From assembly GCA_947484275.1 (NCBI GenBank), contig CANKOY010000035.1, positions 1-40,628 on the forward strand: a stretch of 40,628 bases of DNA, in the 5' to 3' direction. Origin of the DNA: Planctomycetota bacterium. GTDB lineage: Bacteria > Planctomycetota > UBA1135 > GCA-002686595. A model generated the notes under the pieces. It did not search any database. It saw only the letters and a list, made by a program, of their open reading frames with translations, and was not told where the DNA came from. Shown here piece by piece: positions 9,783 through 18,802 of this stretch; the stretch's first letter is position 1; the number at the start of each line of letters is the position of its first letter. The position numbers were made by a program, and so were the translations under genes.

Positions 9783-9789
9783 GCCGGCC

Positions 9790-11340
9790 ATGGACCACCT
9801 CACCTGGCTGACTTTCCTGCCGTTGATCGGCGCTGCATTGGTGCTCCTGACGCCGAGTTCGGCGGCCCAGGCCCAACGCATGATCGCCCTGGCGACGACC
9901 CTGGCGGTCGCGGTGCTGGGGGTGATGATCTACCGCGACTTCGACAGTTCGATCCTCGGGGCGCAGCAGGTCGTGTCGATCCCGTGGTTTGAAATCCGCG
10001 GTGGTCCGGCGATCCGCTACACCCTCGGCATCGACGGCATCTCGCTGCTCATGGTGGCGCTGACGTCGCTCTTGATGCCGATCGTGATCCTCTCGACGTG
10101 GGGTCACATCGACAAACGCGTCAAGGAATTCATGGTCTGGATGCTGGTCATGGAGACCGGCATGCTCGGCGTGTTCCTTTCGCTGGACTTGGTGCTGTTC
10201 TACTTCTTCTGGGAGATCTCCCTAATCCCGCTCTACTTCATGGTGGGGATCTGGGGTGGCGAGCGGCGCATCTACGCCACGATCAAGTTCTTCCTGTACA
10301 CGCTCGCCGGGTCGCTGGTGATGCTCGTGGCGGTGATCGCCATGCTGTACCAGTTCAACTCAGCGGACATCCCGACGTTGACCGAGCTGGCGGCCGCGCT
10401 ACCGGCCGACAAACAGGGTTGGCTGTTCGCCGGCTTCGCACTCGCCTTCGCGATCAAGGTGCCGGTGATGCCGTTCCACACCTGGCTTGCGGACGCGCAC
10501 ACCGAGGCGCCTACTTCTGGCTCCGTGGTGCTAGCGGGCGTGCTCCTGAAAATGGGCACGTACGGTCTGTTGCGCTTTTGCATCGCGATGTTCCCCGCCG
10601 CCGCGGTGCAGTGGGCGCCGCTGTTCATGGTGCTCGGCGCCGCCGGCATCGTGTACGGCGCGTTCCTGGCCATGGCCCAGAACGACTTGAAACGCCTCGT
10701 GGCCTGCTCCTCGGTCAGCCACCTCGGCTATGTGATCCTGGGCATGTTCGCTCTCACCAGCGCGGGCCTGCAGGGCGGCGTGCTGCAGATGGTCAGCCAC
10801 GGCATGTCAACGGGCATGTTGTTCCTCCTGGTCGGCATGATCTACGAGCGTCGACACACCCGCGCACTCGATGAATTCGGCGGCATCGCCCACAGCATGC
10901 CGCTGTTCGCGATCTTCCTGGTGATCGCAGTGCTGTCCTCGGCGGCCCTACCCGGACTCAACGGATTCGTCGGTGAGTACCTGATCCTCAAGGGCGCCTT
11001 CGACGCGAACCAGACCTTGGCGATCGTCGGCGTCCTCGGCGTGATCTTCGGCTCGGTCTACCTGCTGGTGGCCACGCGTCGCGTGCTTTTTGGGCCGCTC
11101 AACAAGCGCGAGAACCGCGAACTCTTGGACCTCAACGCCAGAGAGATCGCGACGCTTGCGCCGATTGTCCTGTTCATCGTCTGGATCGGAGTCGCGCCGA
11201 CGCCGTTCCTCAACAAGTCGCAGGGGGCGGTCGACGTGATCGTCCGGCGCTGCGACGAGGCCCGCGCGCTCAAACTCGCCACTGTGACCGCCGACCCCGC
11301 GGATGCCGCGGCGAACCTCACGACACCCACCCGCCGATGA
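9790..11340 (+). CDS. nuoM: NADH-quinone oxidoreductase subunit M (NuoM)
   Basis: This 516-aa antiporter-like subunit is one of the proton-pumping channels. The TM5 glutamate is in FYFFWEISLIPLYFMVGIWG, the TM7 lysine in AFAIKVPVMPFHTWLADAH, followed by TEAPTSGSVVLAGVLLKMG. The second conserved lysine region is AQNDLKRLVACSSVSHLGYV. The ATG at 9790 is seven bases after the nuoL stop. The C-terminal tail after the last helix is hydrophilic (DPADAAANLTTPTRR), and the stop overlaps the nuoN ATG. Confidence 0.97.
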   Translation: MDHLTWLTFLPLIGAALVLLTPSSAAQAQRMIALATTLAVAVLGVMIYRDFDSSILGAQQVVSIPWFEIRGGPAIRYTLGIDGISLLMVALTSLLMPIVILSTWGHIDKRVKEFMVWMLVMETGMLGVFLSLDLVLFYFFWEISLIPLYFMVGIWGGERRIYATIKFFLYTLAGSLVMLVAVIAMLYQFNSADIPTLTELAAALPADKQGWLFAGFALAFAIKVPVMPFHTWLADAHTEAPTSGSVVLAGVLLKMGTYGLLRFCIAMFPAAAVQWAPLFMVLGAAGIVYGAFLAMAQNDLKRLVACSSVSHLGYVILGMFALTSAGLQGGVLQMVSHGMSTGMLFLLVGMIYERRHTRALDEFGGIAHSMPLFAIFLVIAVLSSAALPGLNGFVGEYLILKGAFDANQTLAIVGVLGVIFGSVYLLVATRRVLFGPLNKRENRELLDLNAREIATLAPIVLFIVWIGVAPTPFLNKSQGAVDVIVRRCDEARALKLATVTADPADAAANLTTPTRR

Positions 11341-12782
11341 ATCCGCAGTCCATCCTGACTCTGTTCGACGACAACGCGCTGCGGGCCATGGGGCCGCTCC
11401 TCGCCCTGGCGGCGGGCGCGCTCTTGGTGCTCCTCGCGGGCATCGTGCCGATCCTCGGATCCGCACGCGGGCTGATCGTGATGGCGACCCTGGGCGTCAC
11501 GGCCGCGCTGCAGATCGACCACTGGAGAGACCCGATCGGGCCGGTGCTCGACGCGACCTACATGGCCGACAAGGGCACGGCGGCCTTTGGACTGATGTTC
11601 GTGGCGGCGACGCTACTCGCCTGGCTCTACAGCGTGCACTACTACAAGGAAGATCGCCCGTTCCAGGGCGAGCACGACTTCCTGATGCTGGTGACGCCGC
11701 TCGGCATGACGATGATGGCCGGCGCCCAGGATCTCTTGGTCTTCTTCGTTGGCCTCGAGGTGCTCTCGATTCCGCTCTACGCCCTGGCCGCGTTTCGACG
11801 CAATCGCCTGCGCTCGGTCGAGGCCGGTATGAAGTACTTCCTACTGGGAGCCTTCGCCGCCGCGTTCTTTCTCTACGGCGCGGGCCTGATCTACATGGCC
11901 AGCGGGAGCGTGACCTTCTCCGACCTGCGCGGCGCCGCGACCCACTCGCCGCTGTTCCAGGCTGGCGTGGCTCTGGTCATGGCCAGCGTGTTCTTCAAGG
12001 TCAGCGTATTCCCCTTCCACCTCTGGGTCCCCGATGTCTACGAGGGCAGCCCGACTCCGGTGACGGCCCTGATGGCCACCGGCACGAAGGCCGCGGCCTT
12101 CGCCTTCTTGCTGAACGCCGCTTTCTTGATCCCGCCGGTCCAGTCCACACTGGTGGTCGCGATCGCGGTGATCACCATGGCGGTCGGCAACCTCGGCGCG
12201 CTGATGCAGAAGGACGTCAAGCGAATGCTCGCGTACTCGGGCATCGCCCACGCCGGGACGATCTTGCTGGTGCTCGCGGGCTACATGAATGGCGACATCC
12301 TGCGCGGGGCAGCCTTCGACGCGGCAGTTTTCTATCTGGGCGCCTACGTGTTCACCGCCGCGGGAGCCTTCGGACTCCTGGCCGTGCTCGAGCAGAGCGA
12401 CCATCCGGTAACGACGTTCGAATCGCTCAAGGGGCTCGCCCAGCGGCGGCCCTACGTGGCGGCGGCGATGACGCTGTTCATGCTCTCGCTCGGCGGCATT
12501 CCCGCCACCGGGGGGTTCCTCGGCAAGTGGTTCGTCTTCAGCGTCTCGTACCGCTCGGGCTTCGTCGCCGCGACGATCCTCGGCGCGTTGCTCAGCGTAG
12601 TTGGCATGGCCTATTACCTGCGGGTCATCGTCGCCATGTACATGCAGCCGGAGAGCAAGGACGCTGGGCCGCGCGAAGCCCAGGCACCTGGTTTGCCCAT
12701 GGCCTGTGCCACCGCGGTGTGCGTGGTCTTCGTGATCGCCATGGGCGTGATGCCCAATCTGTTCCTCGACCGCTTGCCCTGA
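11337..12782 (+). CDS. nuoN: NADH-quinone oxidoreductase subunit N (NuoN)
   Basis: This 481-aa antiporter-like subunit is the last nuo gene. Key features are GLEVLSIPLYALAAF with the TM5 Glu, FKVSVFPFHLWVPDVYEGSP with the TM7 Lys region, and MQKDVKRMLAYSGIAHAG. The ATG shares ATGA with the nuoM stop. The next gene converges from the other strand 19 bases later, so the operon ends here. I see no obvious hairpin in the short gap. Confidence 0.97.
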   Translation: MNPQSILTLFDDNALRAMGPLLALAAGALLVLLAGIVPILGSARGLIVMATLGVTAALQIDHWRDPIGPVLDATYMADKGTAAFGLMFVAATLLAWLYSVHYYKEDRPFQGEHDFLMLVTPLGMTMMAGAQDLLVFFVGLEVLSIPLYALAAFRRNRLRSVEAGMKYFLLGAFAAAFFLYGAGLIYMASGSVTFSDLRGAATHSPLFQAGVALVMASVFFKVSVFPFHLWVPDVYEGSPTPVTALMATGTKAAAFAFLLNAAFLIPPVQSTLVVAIAVITMAVGNLGALMQKDVKRMLAYSGIAHAGTILLVLAGYMNGDILRGAAFDAAVFYLGAYVFTAAGAFGLLAVLEQSDHPVTTFESLKGLAQRRPYVAAAMTLFMLSLGGIPATGGFLGKWFVFSVSYRSGFVAATILGALLSVVGMAYYLRVIVAMYMQPESKDAGPREAQAPGLPMACATAVCVVFVIAMGVMPNLFLDRLP

Positions 12783-12801
12783 CGCTCAGCGAGGCGCGCG
12801 A

Positions 12802-13101
12802 CTACGGTCGCTCGAACTCGATCGCAAAGCCGGTCTCTTCGGCATTCATCTGCTGCACCCGCACCAGCTTGCCCTGGTAGGTCACCGGACCGGCGTCCGT
12901 GTCCATCTCGACCGTGACGCGCAGTCGATCGGCGGAGAACAGATACACGCCGTTTTCCGACAGGTTGTCCGCGCGTCCCGCAAACTGCGCGGTGTTGAGC
13001 GTCACCCGCAGGGGCGCGTTCGTTGCGTGGCGTTCAGCTTTGCGGCGAGTGTCGAGCTCGTCCGCGCTTGACGCGCGCTTGGATTCGTGGGGATGCGTCA
13101 T
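12802..13101 (-). CDS. Small PilZ-domain protein (probable c-di-GMP receptor)
   Basis: This 99-aa protein is almost entirely one PilZ domain. Both halves of the c-di-GMP site are present: R20-x3-R24 (RRKAER) and N46-x-S48-x2-G51 (NLSENG). A six-stranded beta-barrel pattern follows (RVTVEMDT, VTYQGKLVRV, GFAIEFERP). The frame is open upstream, but the ATG at 13101 gives a compact single-domain protein with the RxxxR motif near its start, as in stand-alone PilZ proteins. It converges on nuoN and diverges from the thioredoxin-like gene. No neighbour reveals its target, so the output (motility, envelope or other) is unknown. Confidence 0.8.
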   Translation of the reverse strand: MTHPHESKRASSADELDTRRKAERHATNAPLRVTLNTAQFAGRADNLSENGVYLFSADRLRVTVEMDTDAGPVTYQGKLVRVQQMNAEETGFAIEFERP

Positions 13102-13239
13102 GGCACGGGTTCGAGGTGGAGCTGGGAGGGCTCGCTGGCACCTGAGTTCGACATGGGACGGGCTGGGGCTTGAGCGCGCGACCGGCGCGGGAGCTCTGCG
13201 GGCGCGCACTGCGGTATCCTGCGGGCCAGGAGCCTTCCC

Positions 13240-13653
13240 ATGAGTGCAACCAAACGCCCCCACCCCCATTTCGACGACCGCGGCACCCTGGACTGGCACA
13301 GTCGCTTCGACTCGGCCCAGGCCCAGGCCAAGAACGAGAAGAAACTCCTGTTCATCGAGTTCGGCCGCGAGCAGTGCTCGAATTGTCGCACCCTGGTTCA
13401 GAACGCCGTGCCCCACGGGGAAGTGGCGCCGATCCTTGCGCGGCACTTCATCGCCCTGGCGTCGGACTGCGACGACGCAGAGGATGCGGTGCAGGACCTC
13501 AGCGAGAGGCTGCCGGACGCGACGATGCTGCCCTTCCTCCTGCTCGCGGATAGCGAGGGCCGTTTTCTCGTCGGCAGCGAGGGCGCCCAGGGCCCGCGCG
13601 CGCTCAAGGAACTGCTGCTGCGCGCGATCGAAGTCGCTCGCGACGAAAACTAG
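13240..13653 (+). CDS. Thioredoxin-fold protein with CSNC active site
   Basis: This 137-aa protein resembles the thioredoxin-like domains of the DsbD-gamma/thioredoxin_7 type. The first strand KKLLFIEFG leads to C46-S-N-C49 at the start of a helix, and the cis-Pro position is P98 in ATMLPFLLL. No signal peptide is visible, so a cytosolic location is likely. The ATG at 13240 follows CCAGGAG at a good distance. The stop codon TAG (13651-13653) lies in the end of a 32-bp inverted repeat. The substrate is unknown. The CxxC suggests redox activity, but the Ser-Asn dipeptide is not that of standard thioredoxin. Confidence 0.7.
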   Translation: MSATKRPHPHFDDRGTLDWHSRFDSAQAQAKNEKKLLFIEFGREQCSNCRTLVQNAVPHGEVAPILARHFIALASDCDDAEDAVQDLSERLPDATMLPFLLLADSEGRFLVGSEGAQGPRALKELLLRAIEVARDEN

Positions 13654-13816
13654 TGTCCTGTACCTGAAGTACGTCGACAAACGCGGCCTGAATGCGTCTT
13701 CATGGCAAGGCGCCGCGACGACGCGTGTTCTCTGCAACACTCGGAGGAGCGGCAACGCCGCCTGGGTGGCGCAGGCAGGTCGATTTTGTCGACGTACTTC
13801 AGGTACAGGACACTAG
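13650..13816. repeat. 167-bp MITE-like element with perfect 32-bp inverted repeats
   Basis: Positions 13650-13681 and 13785-13816 are exact reverse complements over 32 bases. The outer end reads CTAGTGTCCTGTACC and the inner end GTCGACAAA. The 103-bp interior has no plausible gene. The left CTAG contains the stop codon (TAG) of the thioredoxin-like gene, and the right CTAG contains the stop codon of the converging M56 gene. The ends fit insertion into a CTAG or TA target that was duplicated. No transposase is nearby, so this would be a non-autonomous element. A transcript could also form a long stem acting as a two-way barrier. Confidence 0.8.
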
Positions 13817-15240
13817 CGCACGGACTTGATGGCGATGATCCGCATTTTATGCGCGGGTGCATCTGCCGAGACGTTGATTGCCGAGACGCTTACAGTGGTC
13901 GGTAGCGCGGTCCTGGACTCCCCGATGAAGTCCCCAGGGAAATCCCCAGGGAAATCCCCAGGGAATTCGAGCTCTTCGCCGATCGCCAGGCGCCATGCAC
14001 CGTCGCTCGGATCGTCAGCGAAAACGAAGAGCTGACCCTCAGCCTCGATGCGTTGACCCGAAAACCGCTGCAGCTCGTCGCCCGTCCAAGCGAAGTCCAG
14101 GTCGAGGCTGGTGCGGACCATCAATTCGAGCGGGGAGCCGGCTCGCACTTCTCGCGTAGGCAGCGTGCCGAGCGCCAATCCGATTGCGCCCAGGAAAAGG
14201 GCGGCGCAGGCGGAGAGTGCGACCCGCGGCGCCTTGGGAACCGCGAATGTGAGTCGTCGAACGCGCTCCAAGAGCACGCCATCGGTGGCGCGCAGTGCGG
14301 GGACGGAGACGAGCGCCCACTTCCTCCAGCTTTGTCGCCTGCATTCGTCTGCAAGTCGGTCGCTCTCCAGCGCCGCAAGCGAACGCACGAATCCCAGCCG
14401 ATCGCGCCCGGCATGAATGGCGATGTCGTCGCAGCAGTGCTCGCGCTCGCGCGCCACGCGCGCAGCCATCCAGTGCAGGAAGGGGTTGAGCGCGAAGGCG
14501 GCGCGACAGCACAACTCAAGCGCGCGGACCAATCCGTCGCGCCGACGCACGTGGGCCAATTCGTGCAGCAGCACCAGATCGAGATCGCCGCGCTCGACCA
14601 CCGCGCGCAATCGCGCGGGCAGGACGATTTTCTCGTCCAGCGCGCCAACGACCATGGGAACGTCTGCGCGCTCGCACCAATACAGCGGCACACGACGCTC
14701 GAGGCCTACGCTGCGCGCCAGCCGAGCTGCGCGAGCCTGCAGTCCGGCACTGGCACGGTGCAGTTCTCGCGTGCGATGGAAACGCAGCAATGCAAAGCCC
14801 CCCGCGAGTCGCGCCAGTGCCAGGCCGGCGAGCGCGGCCCACGTCAGTGCCAGGAGGTTCTCTGCGGGCTCGAGCTTCAGGCTGAGCAGCGCGCGAGTTC
14901 CGTCGGCCCAGGAGCTCAGCAACTGGAACGAATTCCAAAGCGGCGCAGTGCCTGCGCTCGCCGCCGTCGCCGCGGCCTCGAAGGCCGCCCAGGGCCGATC
15001 CTCGCCCCAGACTTCGCGCCACAGGATCCACGCGGCCACTGCCGGCACACTGAAGAACGCGGCGAGGCTCGCGCCGTAGCGCAGCCGCGCGCGCCCGAGG
15101 CCGCAAATGCGCAGGAACGCGAACAGACACAGGGCCGCCGAGGCGCCGACCCACGTGGACTGCACCAACGTCCAGGTCAGGGCGTGGGCGATTCCGGTGC
15201 CCGCCACTGTTTCCGCCGTTTGAATCATCGCCGCCTGCAT
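13813..15240 (-). CDS. M56-family (BlaR1-like) membrane metallopeptidase
   Basis: This 475-aa protein probably senses a signal and cleaves or inactivates the BlaI-like repressor encoded just upstream. Hydrophobic segments lie near residues 20-45, 55-75 and 128-152. The cytoplasmic zinc-protease site is H226-E-L-A-H230, with third ligand E267 in EREHCCDD. A last membrane segment lies at about 341-360. The remaining ~115-residue outer part lacks the penicillin-binding sensor domain of true BlaR1 and carries three FPGD repeats (426-437). The start at 15240 lies 32 bases after the repressor stop. The stop lies in the inverted-repeat element. Confidence 0.85.
   Translation of the reverse strand: MQAAMIQTAETVAGTGIAHALTWTLVQSTWVGASAALCLFAFLRICGLGRARLRYGASLAAFFSVPAVAAWILWREVWGEDRPWAAFEAAATAASAGTAPLWNSFQLLSSWADGTRALLSLKLEPAENLLALTWAALAGLALARLAGGFALLRFHRTRELHRASAGLQARAARLARSVGLERRVPLYWCERADVPMVVGALDEKIVLPARLRAVVERGDLDLVLLHELAHVRRRDGLVRALELCCRAAFALNPFLHWMAARVAREREHCCDDIAIHAGRDRLGFVRSLAALESDRLADECRRQSWRKWALVSVPALRATDGVLLERVRRLTFAVPKAPRVALSACAALFLGAIGLALGTLPTREVRAGSPLELMVRTSLDLDFAWTGDELQRFSGQRIEAEGQLFVFADDPSDGAWRLAIGEELEFPGDFPGDFPGDFIGESRTALPTTVSVSAINVSADAPAHKMRIIAIKSVR
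13931..13966. repeat. Three tandem 12-bp repeats coding FPGD in the M56 protein
   Basis: The unit tccccagggaaa occurs three times head to tail, the last copy ending in t instead of a. On the minus strand the copies encode F-P-G-D three times in the extracytoplasmic tail of the M56 protein. The copies are nearly identical in DNA, which points to recent slippage expansion. Copy number may vary among strains. Confidence 0.85.
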
Positions 15241-15272
15241 GCTCTTGGGCCTCCGTGGTCGGCGGTGCTGGG

Positions 15273-15662
15273 TTATTGCCCGCGCCGTTCGAGTTCGTCG
15301 ATCAGCGAACGAATGCTGGCGAGATCCTCGGCACTTGCGGGCCGCTCGCTCAGGGCGCGCTGTACGAGTTCAGCCGCCGAGCCACCGAACGCGCGCTCGG
15401 CGAGATCGCGTACCAACTTGCTTTGGGTGCCCTCGCGCGACTCGACAGCCTCGTACAGGTGGGCGCGCGCCTCTTCGTCGCGCCGAACGAGCCCCTTGTC
15501 GGTCATGATCTGCAGCAGCTTCAGGGCCGTGGTGTAACCCCCAGGACGTGCGAGGTTCAGTTCCTCGTGCACCTCGCGAACGGAGCTCTTCCCGCGCTTC
15601 CACAGGACACGCAAGATCTCCAACTCGGCGTCGGTCGGTCGATTAGGGCTGCGGCGGGACAT
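15273..15662 (-). CDS. BlaI/MecI-family transcriptional repressor
   Basis: This 129-aa protein has the typical BlaI/MecI winged-helix start (PTDAELEILRVLWKRGKSSV), recognition helix region GGYTTALKLLQIMTDKGLV, and a C-terminal dimerisation part (AFGGSAAELVQRALSERP). The frame is open 44 codons further upstream, but the ATG at 15662 places the DNA-binding domain at the usual distance from the N-terminus. It is followed by an M56 peptidase gene, the standard partner that relieves repression by proteolysis. No beta-lactamase gene is nearby, so the regulated genes are unknown. I could not find a clear TACA/TGTA-type operator dyad in the 218 bases upstream. Confidence 0.87.
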   Translation of the reverse strand: MSRRSPNRPTDAELEILRVLWKRGKSSVREVHEELNLARPGGYTTALKLLQIMTDKGLVRRDEEARAHLYEAVESREGTQSKLVRDLAERAFGGSAAELVQRALSERPASAEDLASIRSLIDELERRGQ

Positions 15663-15880
15663 CGGTGAGTTGGCCTTGGGGCCCCGCAGCCTACGCAGCC
15701 CGATGACAGGCGTTGGAATTAGTTCGCGACCAAGTGCAGTGTTCGCGCATGGCGCCCCAACGCGGCAAACTAGGCCCCTTGGCCACGCTAGCACTCGCGA
15801 TCCTGCCCCACCCCGGTTCTAGGGCTGCCCCCGCGGTCCGAACCACACTCCCTGGGCGCTTCTCGCGCCTCCCCTAATCC

Positions 15881-18802
15881 ATGCCCGCCCCCGGAAAAGC
15901 ACGCAGTCTCGAAGCCTGGGGCACGCTCTACTTCGTCGTCTCCGGAGCCTGCGCCCTGGTGTACGAAGTGCTGTGGTTCAAGCAATTCTCACACGTGTGG
16001 GGTTCCAGTTCCCTGGCCATGGCCGCCGTGGTCGCGTCGTTCCTCGCGGGCCTGGGCCTGGGCGCATGGCTCATCGGCGCGCGGGCCGACCGCATGGCGC
16101 GCCCGTTGTTCGCGTACGGACTGTGCGAACTCGGGATTGCGCTGTGGGCAGTGTGCGTCCCGTTCGTGACGCCTTGGTGCGCAAAGCTCGCGGCCGCGGC
16201 CACCCCAGCGCTTCAGGGCAGCCCCCTGACGCTGACCGCCGTCCGCGTGCTGACGACGTTCTTCGCCATCGCTCCCGCCTGTTTGTTGATGGGAGCGACC
16301 CTGCCGATTCTGGTGCGCTGGCTTGCCACCCACGGCCGAGGCGTCGGTCGCGCGTCCGCCTGGCTCTACGCGAGCAACGCCATGGGTGCCGCCGCGGGTG
16401 CCTGGGCCGCAGGCTTTCTCCTGATGCCCGCCTTGGGGCTAGACGGAACGACTTTCGTCGCGGCGGGGGTCAACGTAGTGGTCGGCGTCCTGGCCTTGGT
16501 GACCGACCGGGCACTGACGCGCACAGACGCGACGGCCGCTGCGGTTCCAGGTTCGGCGAGCGCTGACGCTCGGCCACCCGGCGACGGACAGGCCCCATCG
16601 ATCGATGGACTGGCGCCGCCGGCGATAGCGATCAACGCCGCCGCGCTTCTCGCCGGATTCGGCGCCCTGACTTTGCAGATGATCTGGGGTCGGGAATTGG
16701 CGCTGCTCGTGGGCCCGACGACCTTTGCATTCTCCGCCCTGGTAGTCGTGTTCATCGCAGGCCTGGGTACGGGCAGCCTGTTCTTTGCGCTGCTCGGGGA
16801 ACGAATATCCACGCCCCGGCGTTGGATCGCGTTGGCGGTGCTGCTCGTGGTGGTAGGCACGCTGGCCGGTCGTTTGCTGGAACCTTCTCTGGCGGTTCTG
16901 TGCGGATCACTGCGCGCTCATCGCGCTTCTCCGCTATTCAACGCGGCCCTGTGCGCCGCGGTCAGTTCCGCGCTGGTACTGGTCGCCACCTTTGCCATGG
17001 GAATCCTCTTCCCGGCATTGATCGCACTGCTTGGTTCCAGTGCAAAGCGCGCGGGCGCGAGCGTCGGCCGCGTCTACGCCTGGAACACCGCGGGCTCGAT
17101 CGCGGGCGCCCTGTGCGCATTCACGTTTTTCGTGCCGATTCTAGGCTCTGAAATGACCACCTCACTGGCCCTGGGCGCCTATGTGGGAGTCCTCCTATGC
17201 ACGCTTGCGCCGCGCCTTGCGAGGCGCGAGTGGGAACTGTGCGCGGCGGTCGCGGCCTTGGTGCTGATCCTAGCCCCGTGGCGTTCGAACGATCCGCGCG
17301 CGACGAATCTCGGCATGTACCTGTACGCGGATGCCATTGAGCCCCTGCGAGGAGACAACGCGCGCATCGTGTTTTTCACCGAAGGCACCAGCGCCAATGT
17401 GATGTCGATCGAACTGGACTCCGATGGCAACACCCCCGGCACGCCGTCGCGGCTCAAGAACCTGCGCGTCAACGGAAAGGTGGACGCGTCGAACTCGGAG
17501 GACATGCCCATGCAGCTGGGGACGGCGTATTTTCCGCTCCTGCTGCGGCCGGCCACGCGCTCGGTGCTCGTGATCGGCATGGGCTCGGGCACCACCGTCG
17601 GCGCGGCGCTGCTATTTCCCGGGACAGAGGTGACCTGTGTCGAGTTGGAGCCCGCGATCTTCGAGGCGTCGCGCGCGTTTGTTCCGGAGAACAAGAATCC
17701 ACACAGTTCGCCGCGCTTCAAGCCAGTGATCGACGACGGGCGGAACTACGTGCAGTCCCGCGGTGCGAGCTTCGATCTGATCATCTCCGAGCCATCCAAC
17801 CCTTGGATCGCGGGCATCTCCAATCTCTTCACGCGCGAGTTCTACACCCAAGCGCGCGGGCGCCTGGCGCGGGGCGGGATGTTCGTGCAGTGGCTGCAGA
17901 CGTACGGACTTTCGGCGCAGCAACATGCGCTGGTCGCAAACACGGCACAAAGCGAGTTTCCGCATGTCGCCCTACTGCGCATCAACGAACACGACACGCT
18001 GCTGTTGTGCGCCGTCGAGCCCATCGTGCCCGAGCGCGCAGTCATCGACCGCTCCCAGGAACTGCTCGATCAGCTGTCCGACGTGGGCGAGGACCTGCGG
18101 CGCTACTTTGGCAGTGCCGACGTGCGCACGCTGCTCCTCAGCGTGCTGACACTGGACAACGACAGCCTGCGCGACTTGTGCTCCAGCGCGGGCGACGGCT
18201 CAATCAACACCGACACGAACATGCTCCTGGAGTTCAACGCCCCGCGCGAGCTGTTCGGCTCGAAACTAGGTGGCATGCCGCGACCCATGGATGCGATTTA
18301 CCGCGCCTTCGATCCACGTCTCACTGCCCGGCTGATCACGGCCTGGGGTTGGACCGAGCCCCAGGCACTCGCGTTGCTCGGCCACAAACGCGCACTCGTG
18401 GCCCGGGGTGAGTCGCCCAAGGCCTTCGCCATCAATGAGCTGATCCTGGCCTACGTGCCCGAGGATGGGGCAGCCATGGCCGATCAACTGGCCTGGGCAC
18501 CGCCCAGGGATCCCGAGGAGTTGAACGCGGCTGTATTGCAGCTCGCACAGGTTTCGAAGATCGAGGCAGCCCGCATCGCGAAACTCTGGCTCGATCAAAA
18601 TCAGTTCGCCAAGGCGAAAGTGATCTACGGCGCGCTGCAAGTTTCGATGCCGGATTCGCCGACGGTGCTTGCGGGTCTGGCGATCTGCCTTGCGAGTTTG
18701 TCGGAGGTGGAGCGCGCGCGGGAACTCCTGCTGCGCGCGCGCGCAATCGACCCGCTCGATCCGCTGGTCGCGGATCTGATGCGCGCGTTCGAGTCGAAGT
18801 GA
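15881..18802 (+). CDS. Fused MFS transporter-like / spermidine synthase-like protein
   Basis: This 973-aa protein has three parts. Residues ~10-480 are about 12-14 hydrophobic segments in two similar halves separated by a hydrophilic linker (about 210-250). Residues ~500-780 are a Rossmann methyltransferase-like domain related to spermidine synthase, with the SAM-type loop G566-M-G-S-G-T-T, acidic E588 and D618-D-G. The C-terminal ~150 residues are helical with TPR-like repeats. The position of the spermidine-synthase catalytic Asp motif reads SEPSNPW (636-642), so polyamine synthesis is doubtful. It starts with ATG 218 bases from the divergent repressor. The substrate is unknown. Confidence 0.8.
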   Translation: MPAPGKARSLEAWGTLYFVVSGACALVYEVLWFKQFSHVWGSSSLAMAAVVASFLAGLGLGAWLIGARADRMARPLFAYGLCELGIALWAVCVPFVTPWCAKLAAAATPALQGSPLTLTAVRVLTTFFAIAPACLLMGATLPILVRWLATHGRGVGRASAWLYASNAMGAAAGAWAAGFLLMPALGLDGTTFVAAGVNVVVGVLALVTDRALTRTDATAAAVPGSASADARPPGDGQAPSIDGLAPPAIAINAAALLAGFGALTLQMIWGRELALLVGPTTFAFSALVVVFIAGLGTGSLFFALLGERISTPRRWIALAVLLVVVGTLAGRLLEPSLAVLCGSLRAHRASPLFNAALCAAVSSALVLVATFAMGILFPALIALLGSSAKRAGASVGRVYAWNTAGSIAGALCAFTFFVPILGSEMTTSLALGAYVGVLLCTLAPRLARREWELCAAVAALVLILAPWRSNDPRATNLGMYLYADAIEPLRGDNARIVFFTEGTSANVMSIELDSDGNTPGTPSRLKNLRVNGKVDASNSEDMPMQLGTAYFPLLLRPATRSVLVIGMGSGTTVGAALLFPGTEVTCVELEPAIFEASRAFVPENKNPHSSPRFKPVIDDGRNYVQSRGASFDLIISEPSNPWIAGISNLFTREFYTQARGRLARGGMFVQWLQTYGLSAQQHALVANTAQSEFPHVALLRINEHDTLLLCAVEPIVPERAVIDRSQELLDQLSDVGEDLRRYFGSADVRTLLLSVLTLDNDSLRDLCSSAGDGSINTDTNMLLEFNAPRELFGSKLGGMPRPMDAIYRAFDPRLTARLITAWGWTEPQALALLGHKRALVARGESPKAFAINELILAYVPEDGAAMADQLAWAPPRDPEELNAAVLQLAQVSKIEAARIAKLWLDQNQFAKAKVIYGALQVSMPDSPTVLAGLAICLASLSEVERARELLLRARAIDPLDPLVADLMRAFESK

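Noticed and set aside
13650..13816. Reading the inverted repeat as an ordinary intrinsic terminator
   Set aside because: The loop would be 103 bases and no U-tract follows; the perfect arms and CTAG ends fit a mobile-type element better, although a barrier effect is possible.
14053..15537. A 494-codon + strand frame across the M56 and repressor genes
   Set aside because: It is rich in Gln/Arg/His with no motif, while the minus strand holds HExxH and winged-helix signatures in good frames.
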